Source of the DNA: Symsagittifera roscoffensis
Taxonomy: Eukaryota; Xenacoelomorpha; Acoela; Convolutidae
Direction: 5' to 3'
Assembly: GCF_963678635.1 (NCBI RefSeq)
Contig: NC_087069.1
Span: 36,125,959-36,189,958, forward strand
DNA: 64,000 nucleotides
Within the stretch, counting starts at the first letter, position 1; the number at the start of each line of letters is the position of its first letter. The position numbers and the translations under genes were made by a program. Positions 1 to 9,189 of this stretch are shown here, in pieces. The notes under the pieces were generated by a model that saw nothing but the letters and a program-made list of their open reading frames with translations, was not told where the DNA came from and made no database searches.

Positions 1-310
1 ACAACAAATTGCGAAGTTTTTCGTTTGTTTTTCTTTTCATACAAAAATACTGCAGCCTTCAGTCCTCTTGATGTTTCGTCCACGTATATAATCTCGTTGT
101 CATGATTGATGTTTGCTCTTGAAAAAAACATTTTTGAACTTTTTATATTTTCAAGAATGGTTTTTGCTCTAATAATTTGTTTTGCTTCCAAGGCTCGTAA
201 CTCTCGTAAAACATTACTTTTGGTTTTTTGTTTCGTTCTCCTCTTCAAACACTTTATCTTACTGCCATCGACGGGTAATTTTTCGTCGTCCATTGAAAAA
301 TGAAGCTGTT
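1..310 (-). CDS. 5' part of an unidentified lysine-rich protein gene, cut by the window edge
   Basis: On the minus strand an ATG at 293-291 opens a frame of 97 complete codons with no stop before the window ends at base 1, which is long for DNA this AT-rich. The visible protein starts MDDEKLPVDG and is strongly basic (KRRTKQK near residues 19-25, a possible nuclear localisation signal). It is rich in Lys, Arg and Glu, probably helical around residues 30-55, with no signal peptide or membrane segment. I do not recognise the family. The frame also stays open upstream of this ATG and can be joined through a 23-nt candidate intron (311-333) to another open stretch, so the true start may lie further upstream. 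The gene is intact in the part seen. The coding call is fairly firm; the function is unknown. Confidence 0.6.
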
Positions 311-333
311 CTTGTTGAAGCTCGGGATTTTAC
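311..333 (-). other. Candidate 23-nt spliceosomal intron
   Basis: On the minus strand this segment starts GTAAAA and ends CAACAAG. Removing it joins an open frame at about 334-400 (reading ...LLQARKHL) in phase with QQLHFS directly before the Met at 293. The unspliced frame meets a TAA inside the segment. It is dispensable if translation starts at 293, so support is weaker than for the 29-nt intron near the right edge. Confidence 0.35.
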
Positions 334-944
334 GTAGATGCTTCCTTGCCTGCAGAAGTCTGACTAATGGGGTCTGAGCCGGTTGAGGTAAGATAATTGA
401 AATTTTTTATGTTTAAAAGTACTTTTAATGTGAACACGTGCAGCATGTGGTTGCTCTTTAAGATACAAGTGTTTTGGACATAGACTGAATTCTCCAGTGG
501 TCAAAAATAACTACTTGTGAGACAATTCTAATAAAGATGTGTGTTTGTTGCACTGTATAGAGTCCTTATATTCACAATTTTTGCACGTTTTTTGACAGGA
601 TTGGTTTTTGGAGTGATTGAAATTTTTTATGCTGGCTCGAATCCTTCAATATTTGTCATTTAAACACGTACGTTTTCATCGACTACAATGAGAAACTACT
701 GCAAATAAAATTTTGTTTCCGTCAGTTGAAGAGTTTCTAACTGATTGTCTTAGCTGGCCAGGTTTCAATTTTACCATATGCTGCAGAGTAGATAATTTTT
801 TTTTCTTCTATTATTCGAGTAGTGTCTGCTTCAGATAAAGTTTAATGAAGAGATGATGGTCTAGGCTGCGTGATAATTGAAGAACAAATCAAATAATCTG
901 ATGTACAGGGTCCAAGTCAGTAGGAATTGTTCAAAAAATCACTG
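334..944. other. Interval between two minus-strand candidate genes
   Basis: Apart from the possible upstream exon at about 334-400 on the minus strand, I see only AT-rich sequence without convincing coding potential. It may hold the promoter or 5' leader of the left-edge gene. An ATG-plus-splice-donor look-alike on the + strand near 376-395 (GAG followed by GTAAGA) is probably chance. Confidence 0.3.
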
Positions 945-1277
945 CTAGCTAATTCCTAGCAGCTTCTCAAAAAGCGTGATAAAATGAATTATCTGTCTAA
1001 GAGATCTATTTGCTGAAGGTCAGGGTGAAATTTTCAAAGTAGTCGTACCTGACATTAGATTTTGTTGAAAAAACGGATGCTTAACATATATCACGTCTAT
1101 CTTTCTGTATCTACCTACTGTCGTTAAAATGACGACTTCGTTGTGATTACAGATATCTTTGCATGAATTATCAAAAATGGAAGATAATTTTCTCAGTTTT
1201 CTACAAAGTTGAATCCGCCGCAATTCATGAAGTTTCATTGAGCCAGGAGACATTTTTTCTAAAACTACAGTTTGCAT
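945..1277 (-). CDS. Candidate two-exon small protein gene, unknown function
   Basis: On the minus strand an ATG at 1277 opens MQTVVLEKMSPGS and the frame runs about 85 codons. If a 36-nt intron (1013-1048) is removed, the frame continues as ANRSLRQIIHF and ends at TAG (947-945), giving about 98 residues. The protein is basic with a leucine/arginine-rich helix (KLHELRRIQLCRKLRKL, about residues 14-30), three cysteines in the middle and a beta-like stretch (EVVILTTVGRYRKIDVIYV). There is no signal peptide or known motif. A 32-codon frame starting MSTGVLLARVEP just upstream (1396-1298) may be an earlier exon or unrelated; I could not join the two in phase. It could be a single-exon frame ending at 1020, or transposon debris. 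Confidence 0.4.
1013..1048 (-). other. Candidate 36-nt spliceosomal intron
   Basis: Starts GTACGA after exon end TCAG and finishes CCCTGACCTTCAG, where CTGAC could serve as the branch point just before the acceptor. Splicing preserves the frame and replaces an early stop with 22 further codons. Similar in size class to the candidate introns at 311-333 and 63498-63526. Confidence 0.4.
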
Positions 1278-1297
1278 GCCTTTGTTAAGATGTACTT

Positions 1298-1396
1298 TTA
1301 AGTGCACAACGTTTTTTCAATCAAATGCTTGAAAATTAACCCTGTTTTCTTGAATCCTGAGGGTTCTACTCTCGCCAACAACACTCCTGTCGACAT
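1298..1396 (-). CDS. Short open stretch, possible exon
   Basis: Minus-strand ATG at 1396 followed by 31 more codons (MSTGVLLARVEP...) to TAA. Composition is protein-like compared with its surroundings and it lies just upstream of the candidate gene at 945-1277, but no donor gives the phase needed to join them. It may be an upstream exon with a splice site I missed, or chance. Confidence 0.15.
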   Translation of the reverse strand: MSTGVLLARVEPSGFKKTGLIFKHLIEKTLCT

Positions 1397-1499
1397 ATCT
1401 ATTTTTTTTGGTTATCCTTGGTTTTGGCAGCACGTAGTCAACTTAACCAGATATAATTTGAGAACCACACAATAATTTTTTCACAAAATAATTTTGTGA

Positions 1500-1945
1500 G
1501 CGAGAGTCTAAGCAGGCAAAAAACTGTAAAATTAGAATTACGACCATTTGCGCAAGAAAAACTAATTTAGATCTTGGCAAAATTGTTTTGTTACAACACT
1601 TCCGTAAATTTTTTGTCAATTTTCGTTTGTGATAGATAAATAAGTCCGTTTTTTTGCTGCTGTTGTTTTGTCAGATTTTTGAGTTTGACAGAAATCGAGA
1701 ACAGAACTGAAATTTCTGTGCAACTTATTTTAGTTGAGAACGCAGAAAAACATTAAATTTAGAATTACTGCCATTTGCGCTATCAAAACTATTTCAGATC
1801 TTCTCAAAGTAACACTGTTACAAATTTTCCACTTTTTTTTTCTCATTTTTGTCTCGTTATACACAAAATTTTTTGTACCGTTATTGCATCAGGGTCATCT
1901 ACTGCTGCTTTTGTTTCTGACATTTTAAAAACGGTTAATTTTACT
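1500..1945. repeat. Diverged tandem duplication, about 227-bp unit
   Basis: The stretch TAGAATTACGACCATTTGCG near 1533 recurs as TAGAATTACTGCCATTTGCG near 1760. Further shared blocks (TTACAA, GCTGCTGTTGTTT/GCTGCTTTTGTTT) follow in the same order at a similar offset. No coding potential. Confidence 0.6.
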
Positions 1946-3234
1946 GACTGTGTTGGATTTTTTCTTACAGCACAAAAAGCTTGAAAAAGAAAAAAAATCT
2001 TAAATGAATAAGGACTATGAATAGTACACAATCATAATGTATAACATTTCAGCAAATTTTTCAAGCATTTCTAGCTCACAGTTTGTTGGGATGTTTGGAG
2101 TTTTTTCAACGTACCTCGCTCAATAACAATCAAGCCATTATAAGTTTCTAAAATAATTAAATTGTCGTAGATAAGATTATAAAACTACCAAAAAACGGAG
2201 GTAATGAAGCTTAAAAACAGTTTTATTGGTAAGAATTGTCATTATAAGTTTGTCTTAAAAATTTATTTTTTCGTGCATTATGTTTAATTCAAAAGGAAAT
2301 TTTCAACTTTTTTGAAACTCCATTCTTTAGTTTTCTAACATATCTCTAACCTGCTGAATTCAGGCCAGTGGAAATAAGAGCATTTTCATGTTAACTCATT
2401 TCGATTTTGGTGATTTTGGTTGGAAAACACTCTTAACTCTGAATTTCATTAATCAAAAACTTCAACACAACATTTTCTCGAATTTCATTTTTGCTCGTTT
2501 ATTATTAGATATTACTTGGCCCAGAAACGGCAGCCCTTGTTGAGTGTTTTCAAATTTCTGCATTTTCACTCTGAAATATAGCACAACTTGAGAAAATAGC
2601 TTACTGCTGCCAACAGTTAAATTACGCTGCCAAAATTGCCGACAAATTTTTTTTTATAAACCATCAAGTTCCATTCCAGTTTCACCAACAAAACTCAGCT
2701 TTTGCCCGAAACAATTAAACCAATTCTTTTGATTTATATAATTAAACAGGACAAATAACAAGGACCTCAAAACTGAATTTACAAGAAAATGTGTATCGTG
2801 TCACTTGTTGTTAAGCTAAGCTGAGCAAGATCCTAATTAGGAGGTCTTCTGCTATGCGAGTGGGAGATTTTCTTCGTTTACAAAGTCCAAGTATAAGTTT
2901 CCATAAAAAACTAAGTAACTAAGGAACTACTTCTTAGTGTTTTGCTTTATGTGAGGATCACCCCCCCCTTTAGTAAGGACCCCCTTAGACTCCGGGACGC
3001 GATAAAATACTACTAGAGACATACATTAGCCTATTGCTTTCTTGTGCAATAAACGTCAAAAGCTTACCTGTTTAAAACTTTTGAAAATTTTACGACAAAA
3101 CGGGTTTAGTTTTTTTGTGTGTCTGATCAGTTTTGATGTTACGTTTAACTACATATTCCTTGCCCTTGTCAGAGGAGTTGTAAATAGTCTTAGTTAATTT
3201 CAGGAGCTTATATTTTCTAATACATCGGTATAAA
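1946..3234. other. Gene-free AT-rich stretch
   Basis: Stops are frequent in all frames. A C-run at 2960-2967 and a short GC-richer patch to 3000 are the only compositional features I can point to. Confidence 0.4.
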
Positions 3235-3375
3235 ATTTTTGAGCAATTTCAGTTTTACAGTCTCTTTCAGAGACAGTTTTACAGTCTCTGAAAAAATTTC
3301 AGTTTTTCAGTCTCTGAAATTTTCAGTCTTTGAAAATTTCAGTTTTACAGTCTCTGAGCAATTTCAGTTTTACAT
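3235..3375. repeat. Minisatellite, 20-25 nt unit
   Basis: Degenerate tandem copies built from ATTTCAGTTTTACAG plus TCTCTGAAA, about six units with varying spacing. TCTCTTTCAGAGACAG within it forms a small inverted repeat. Not coding. Confidence 0.7.
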
Positions 3376-3479
3376 TTTCAAACTGCTTTCAAAATAGTTT
3401 TGAAGCCTCTTTAAGCGGTGTTTTTGTATATTTTGCCGCCTAAAAGCTTTACTAAAGAAAAACCTTTTATACAGTTATC

Positions 3480-3654
3480 CTACTCAGAAATTTGGGCCAA
3501 AATAGGGTCTTTGCAGTGCTTTGGGAGAGCTCAGAAAATCAGTTTGGTCGACCTAAAAAAAAAGGTCGACAAACTTTTCAAAATTTTTTTGTAAATCCGC
3601 AACCCCCCCCCCCCCCCTCCCCCCCTCGATGAAAAAACCCTAGATCCGCCCCTG
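3480..3654 (-). mobile_element. Truncated hAT-like MITE (GGGGCGGATC family)
   Basis: The end CTAGATCCGCCCCTG (3640-3654) is the reverse complement of the terminus CAGGGGCGGATCTAG seen in the complete copies at 7641 and 52025. The body shares GGTCGACC, the GAGAGCTCAGAAAATCA block and the poly-C tract with them. The opposite terminus is missing, so the copy is 5'-truncated. Confidence 0.7.
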
Positions 3655-6085
3655 GAATGTATCGTTTGCAGCCAAAATTAAATTGTTTTTTTTTCAAAAG
3701 TATAAATATAAAATTTTTAAATTCAAAACTTGCTTGCCATATGCGAAGTATTACCACTTAACTATGGTCTCTCCGTAAAAAAAGCTGGTAATTTGTGTTT
3801 TTGAAAAATTACAAGAAATAAAACTCATTTTTATATTTTATCGATTTCTCTGAAATGTGGAAGTGTATGATTATCATTTTTTGACTGCCCAAATATAAAA
3901 TAAACTAACAAGATAAAAATTATCAATCTTTTGTCAATTTGTTTTGTTTATTTAAGTATATTTATCGAGCCTGTAAAAAATTAATGAATCAAATACTTTG
4001 CCTTGCGGTAGTTTCAGTTTAGTTGGGTTTTAATGATTGACGTTTCCTGGTAGAACATACCAGAAGCTATGGAAGTTTTAATGAATCTAAGATCTTTTTG
4101 TTCAAGCAAACCCTTGATTTTTTTAGTCGCTATTTAAATGAAAACTAAATTTTGTAGCAATTTTAAATGGAAATTTAAGAGTTTTTTATACTTTCAAATA
4201 TTTTTTGTTGGCTTTTTTTCATACCTTACATAGTTTTTGCCAAATTTTCAGCTTCAATCAGTTTTTTTAGGATCAAGGAGGAAAACTAATTTGTTTTTTT
4301 TTCTACAAATTTTGTGATTTTTTTTTGAACAAATAAATGACTTGTTAAGCTCCAGCAAATAGCAAATCACCATAAGAACCAAATTGTGCAAGACAATTTT
4401 CAACATTATAATTTGACAATTTTTACAATTTTTGATTTTGACAATTTTTACTGAGATATTGAGCTCCCCCTCCTACAAGTTTGGTCGACCCAAAAGAATT
4501 ATTGTACATATTATCAAAAAGAAGACTTTTCGACTGTCAAGGGTCTGGTTTCATAGGGACTTCAAAACCCACCAACCCAAATATTAGAGCTGTTTAGGCA
4601 ACACCTAAAGAATTGCTTATGATTTTTTGTCCTCATTCAAAGTTGTTATTCATATAAATCAATCAAGAAAATCAGAAAACGGTTAACGATTTTTCTTTTA
4701 CCCTCAATCCTTTCCTTACTCTAATTTACAGACTGCAGAAACGGAGTGTGAACATTGCGACAGTCGTTAATAGCTGTGTTAACTTAGTTTATTTGAAGAG
4801 ACGTTAAATTGATAAAACATGAAAGCAGATGTTTCGGTTATTCTAGGGGGGCAGGTTTTGCTTGTTTGTAACCATTGAGCGAAACATACAACTCCTTTGG
4901 AGATTTGCAGCTTTATTGATGTGGAATTTGTTTTAATCATGATTCTAAATGAATTTTGAAAAAAATTGTTACTTTTGTTCGCAACGTTTGGGTTTGCTCG
5001 ATTCGAACACTAGTTATTCAGACAAGACTTTTGTTGCTCTGAGTTACGTGTTTGGAAGAACCACAATATAGAAGCTTCTGGTCTGTGGACTCCACGAGAG
5101 AAGATTTTGGGAAAAAAAACGAACTCCAAGAGAAAGGCGTTTTCGGCCTGTTTCGGAATCCGATGACATATCACAGAATCTTAAAGCTAATTTGTACAAA
5201 AATGATGTTAGAACAAAAAGAATACCTCTTTGTGCTTGATAATGCAATTGATTGTCAAAATTTTTCAAAAAATATGATTAATTCTAATTTTGAAAAATTA
5301 ATTAAAATGTTTCGAAAAATAACCAGCATTCAAGTTTAGGCTTAAGTATTCGATTAAAACGTATTGTTTGTAGAGCTTGTGACAATGATATATAATCATG
5401 ATGAGAAATATTAGGTATTTGAAGGAATTTCAATCGATTTTAATCATGGCACTTTCAAGGCATCATAAAATTTTACAATCAGTTATTAAACAATTGTAGT
5501 TGTCACAAAAAAAACTATAAAAAAAATCAAACAAAAAATCGTATTTAAGGTTTTTAGATTGTTTAATTGCAGTCAAAAAAAAATTTCAAAACTTGAGATG
5601 TCGCGCCACATTTTACTTTGCCTCAACACAAAGTTTCATAAAGATAATTTCATATTAGTAGAAAATTTCTCGCGCCAAAAAAACTCAAACAAAATCATCA
5701 TCAAACAAAAACGTTATCGTAATTTTTTTGTGGTAAGAAAAACAAAACAGAAGCTTTTTAATCGAGAAAAAAATTGTTTTTTTTATTTAAACGGAAAACA
5801 GCTAATTTTGTTTCAAAAGCACCTTTCAAAGCATAAGTTAAAAGCAAGTTCGAAGACAACGTAGGTAGATAAAAGGAACTAAAATCGATTAAAAGTTGTT
5901 ATATTGTCTTGTCTCAAAATCTTGAAAATTAGATATATTTTATCAATTATAATTGGTTAAAACGTTCTTTATTTGTTACTAATTTGTTTTCCAAAAGAGA
6001 GTCTATAATCAATACTTACTGAAGCATAGTAGATTTTTTTCTCAATTTTGGAAAAACTGGTGCTACCCGCACCGGAGTTCCACGG
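3655..6085. other. Gene-free AT-rich stretch
   Basis: Two frames of 95-101 codons occur on the + strand (5052-5339 and 5559-5864), but both are Lys/Asn/Phe-rich. One overlaps a similar-length frame on the other strand, and neither shows a motif or clean start. I treat them as chance. GTTTGGTCGACCCAAAAG near 4480 resembles the interior of the hAT-like MITEs. Confidence 0.35.
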
Positions 6086-6089
6086 ATAA

Positions 6090-6300
6090 CAATCGATTAT
6101 ATTGAATTTTTGTGGCCTGTCTCAATAAATTTCGATAAAAATCGATTATAATCGATTAAAAATGGATTATAATGAAACTATTTTTTTAATCAATAAAATC
6201 TCAATATGATCGATTATAATCGATTATAATCAATTTTTTTTGAAAGAAAATGAAACTTGTTTTCGAGGCAAAATAATCCATTTTTAATCGATTATGGAAT
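6090..6300. repeat. Cluster of ATCGATTATAATCGAT palindromes
   Basis: The 16-bp perfect palindrome ATCGATTATAATCGAT occurs twice, near 6142 and 6209. Many partial copies (AATCGATTA, ATCGATTAAAA, GATTATAATG) fill about 200 bp. It could be a degenerate satellite or a clustered binding site; the sequence does not decide. Confidence 0.6.
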
Positions 6301-6594
6301 TTTTCGAGGGGTTATTCTTGAAATTTACAATTTTGTTCAAAATTATCTCATTTCCTGTTGAGTGCAGTTGCTACGAATGACGTTTCATAAAATGTCACAT
6401 TTCAAAATAAAAATTATATTTTTTTGTCTCTACTTTTTTTATTCTTCGCAGTTTAACTAACACTTCATTTCAATGTTTTTTAACCAAAACCCTAATAAAA
6501 CTAAATTTTCAGGTGTTTGAATTAGATTTTCATAGCTTCCCCCACCGGAGTTCTATGGATAATAATTATAATTTTATTTAACTCAGTTTTTTGA

Positions 6595-6730
6595 ACCCCT
6601 CCCCCCTCCCACCAGTTTACTACCCCCCCCCCCCCCCCCCGCCCGCTTACTCCCCCTCTCACCATTTACCCTCCCCCAGTTTACCAGTCCTCCATTTACC
6701 CTCTCCCAGTTTACCCGAATTTATTTACCC
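6595..6730. repeat. C-rich minisatellite
   Basis: Runs of C alternate with AGTTTACC or ATTTACC (for example CTCCCCCAGTTTACC), with an uninterrupted C-run of about 18 near 6623-6640. On the minus strand at least four close runs of five or more G make G-quadruplex formation plausible. Confidence 0.7.
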
Positions 6731-6744
6731 GACAAAATTTTTTT

Positions 6745-6961
6745 AACATTGCAAGGCCAAACTATGCACTGGATAGGAGCACAATTTTATGTCTGTATGT
6801 TCCTGGATTCCAGAGCCAAGTCTTTAAACCTGTGAAAACTTTGTCGGAACGATCAAAGGAAAGTAAAGAACAAAAGAAGAACAAAGTGAGCGTCCTTGTT
6901 GCGGAATCCGCTTACAATGCACAAATTGCACAGTTTGGCCTCGTAATGAATGATTTTAATT
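6745..6961 (+). CDS. Coding-like segment without a start codon, possible last exon
   Basis: From the acceptor-like TTAACATTGCAAG the + strand reads PNYALDRSTILCLYVPGF, a Lys/Glu/Ser-rich charged stretch, then VLVAESAYNAQIAQFGLV and a TAA after NDFN, about 70 codons. Mixed hydrophobic and charged content and a lower AT level than the flanks suggest a real exon or a fairly young pseudogene. No start codon begins a long frame. C-rich repeat lies directly upstream, so any upstream exon would have to precede 6590. I do not recognise the protein. Confidence 0.3.
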
Positions 6962-7172
6962 AAATCATTTTGATATAAATTTTTAGCAAATCTCAGAAAA
7001 AAAAAGAAAATGAGAGTATGAAGACTAGCTAAATTGGTCTGAAGCGCAAAAACTATACTGATTTAATTGAAGCAGAAAAAAATTCTGAAGTAATCAAGTA
7101 ACTTTGAGTTATCCGATTCCAGAGAAAAAACTGTTGTTGATTTGGATGCAACTGAGTTATTAATCTTAAATG

Positions 7173-7325
7173 CTAACTTTCATTCTTATCCTTTGACTTT
7201 GAATCGTATTTTGGGTTTCGGAGAGACAGTTCCCTGACTTCAAATTGCTCCTCTTCCATATCGCCAATCACAACACCTGGCTGAGACTGTAACTTGTTGC
7301 TAGCGTGGGAGGTTTCTTCACTCAT
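7173..7325 (-). CDS. Small acidic open reading frame, unknown
   Basis: Minus-strand ATG at 7325 gives 50 residues, MSEETSHASNKLQSQ... ending ...SKSKDKNES. It is hydrophilic with an acidic core (GDMEEEQFEVREL), then a basic tail, and has no membrane segment or motif. TTTTTTTAG upstream at about 7350 resembles a splice acceptor and the frame is open back to it, so this may be a terminal exon. No family recognised. Confidence 0.3.
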   Translation of the reverse strand: MSEETSHASNKLQSQPGVVIGDMEEEQFEVRELSLRNPKYDSKSKDKNES

Positions 7326-7640
7326 GCTCACGTTTTTGAAGTTTCTAAAAAAATTCAAGTTATACTACTTGCAATTTCAAAAACATCACTATTTGATTGC
7401 CCAAGTATCATGGTTTAGGGGTTTATTTTAAGTTTCGACGTTCAAATTAGAGCCGGATTTAAGATCGTGACTGAATTTATGCAGTCTAAACATGGTATTG
7501 GGTCAGACACTAGGACGATTCCTGTCCGAATTCGGTAAAACAATCCTTTGTGAAATTACACAATATTGTTGAAAAGGGGCTGAAAGAGAAGAATCGAAGC
7601 ATTACTCAAGTTTTGCTTGACTTTTTTGCTTGCTTACAGG

Positions 7641-7987
7641 CAGGGGCGGATCTAGGATTTTTTTCGAGGGGGGGGGGATTCTTAGAAAAAAAAACGAAAG
7701 TTTTGACGACTTTTTTTTAGGTGGACAAAATTGATTTTCCGAGCTCTTCTAAAGCACCACTAAAAAGACAGCTTTTTGGGCAATTTTTTTGAAAATTTTG
7801 ACAAAAACGCGTTTTTTTTTGGCGCGCGCTCCCCCTCAAAATTAGTATATATTGGCGCCCAAGGCTCCTTTAGAAAAATTTTAGGGTCGGTCGGCCAAAA
7901 ATGGAATTCTTAAAAAGTACCTTTGGGTCCGCAGGGGGTCGAATCCCTAAAAGGGGTCGCCCACCGCCCCCCCCCAATCCGCCCCTG
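7641..7987 (+). mobile_element. hAT-like MITE with perfect 8-bp target-site duplication
   Basis: 347-bp element beginning CAGGGGCGGATCTAGG and ending ATCCGCCCCTG, an inverted terminal pair. It is flanked by CTTACAGG on the left (7633-7640) and CTTACAGG on the right (7988-7995). An 8-bp duplication and CAGGGG termini are typical of the hAT superfamily. It carries a poly-G tract at one end and poly-C at the other and has no coding capacity, so it is non-autonomous. Confidence 0.85.
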
Positions 7988-7991
7988 CTTA

Positions 7992-8690
7992 CAGGTGCAG
8001 ATCTAGGGTTTCAGGGGATCTGGGGAAGGGGGTTTTTATAAAACTTTCGAGTTTTGTTCTAGGCTTTTTTTGGCCTGTTTTCTCAATTTCTGGGCTCTCC
8101 AAGTTAGTATAAAGACCTTATTTGGACCAAATTTTTTGGACCTCAAGCTAATTTTTTGAAAGTTTTGTCGCTAAAGAGTTGAATGTGCCAATATATGATC
8201 ATAAGAGTTGCCGATACAGGCACCATACTTGGATGGATTGGCTACATCCAAACTTTTCGGATATCCAAGTACTGGCACTCGATTTTTAAAAAATTAATTA
8301 ACGAATAGCGGGTAATAGGGAGAACGTAGAAGTTCAAATGATGCCGAACTTAAAGCAGATTATCTTTTTTATAGCTTTTCTTTGAATATAAGTCTGGATT
8401 ATAACTTGACCCGGTTGAGGAGGTTTGCATAAGAAAGAAAAGTGACAAAGACCATCATATTATTCCTTTGGCCCGGTTGAGGGCTGACCAGTTAAGCGAT
8501 CCCGGATTGTAGATCGATAGCGGATACTAAAATCTCTGAGTCACTAAAGAGGTGGATAAACCAGACTAGCATCATCAACATAGCTTTTGGGAGCGAGCTC
8601 CCCCTCAAAAATAGGACATGATAGGGCGAAAGCGCCTTAGACAATATTTAGTGTCCGTAAAAATCCATGTATTGTCATGGCGAGAACAAG
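7992..8690 (+). mobile_element. Diverged or interrupted relative of the same MITE family
   Basis: Just after the complete copy, CAGGTGCAGATCTAGGGTTT restarts a related terminus. The interior blocks CTGGGCTCTCC and AGCTCCCCCTCAAAA (8585-8605) match the neighbour, but about 400 bp of unrelated sequence (about 8160-8580, with two CCCGGTTGAG motifs at 8410 and 8471) lies between. No right terminus is seen. It is probably an old copy with an insertion. Confidence 0.45.
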
Positions 8691-8842
8691 CTGTCTTCTG
8701 ATCTATAGTTTCATTTTTTACCACAGTGGAACCAGTTCCAAACTAGAATTTATATTTGATTATAAATATAATTCTCTGTTCATATAAAATATTCCTAATT
8801 AACCAATCATTCTCCATCTCTAACCTTAACATTTATTTGTAA

Positions 8843-8986
8843 GCGAGTTACTTGCGAGAAGGAGGACAATTGTATTCTAAGTTTATTTCAAATTGCTCTG
8901 GTGCTGAAACTACAAGTAGTTTCAGCACCAGAGCACTTTGAAATAAACTTAGAATACAATTGTCCTCCTTCTGGCAAGTAACTCGC
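8843..8986. repeat. Near-perfect palindrome with 71-bp arms
   Basis: Left arm 8843-8913 and right arm 8916-8986 are reverse complements with only two mismatches and a 2-bp centre. The arm runs from GCGAGTTACTTGC to GGTGCTGAAACTAC. It sits in or at the edge of the 5' LTR, so part of the LTR is present in both orientations. This could be a fold-back duplication, a head-to-head LTR junction or an assembly artefact. Confidence 0.9.
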
Positions 8987-9165
8987 ATAGACCAGTATAC
9001 ACTAGATCTAGTGAGACTAGGAGATATAAGAGTAAGATTAAGATCGGTATTAGACTAAGAAATTGCACGAATCTATCCGGCCGAAAATAAGATAGCGTGA
9101 CGAGCAGACAGTGTATCTTATCTGAAATTACTCTATGAGTATAACCAAATAGGTCATAACTCATC

Positions 9166-9189
9166 TGGTGCTACCAGTGAGGCTCGAAC
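9166..9189 (+). other. Retroelement tRNA primer-binding site
   Basis: TGGTGCTACCAGTGAGGCTC begins 2 nt after the LTR-like end ATAACTCA (9163). Read on the complementary strand it is a well-formed tRNA 3' end: T-stem GTGAG/CTCAC around TTCGAGC, acceptor strand TGGTAGC, discriminator A and CCA. The priming tRNA would start GCTACCA; I could not assign its amino acid. This fixes the 5' LTR end and the + orientation of the element. Confidence 0.75.

Noticed and set aside
375-395. + strand ATG with a consensus GTAAGA donor (MGSEPVE)
   Set aside because: Only seven codons, no downstream exon found, and it overlaps a better minus-strand reading.
5052-5864. Two + strand frames of 95 and 101 codons as genes
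   Set aside because: Low-complexity Lys/Asn/Phe composition, no motif, an antisense frame of similar length and no splice or poly-A context.
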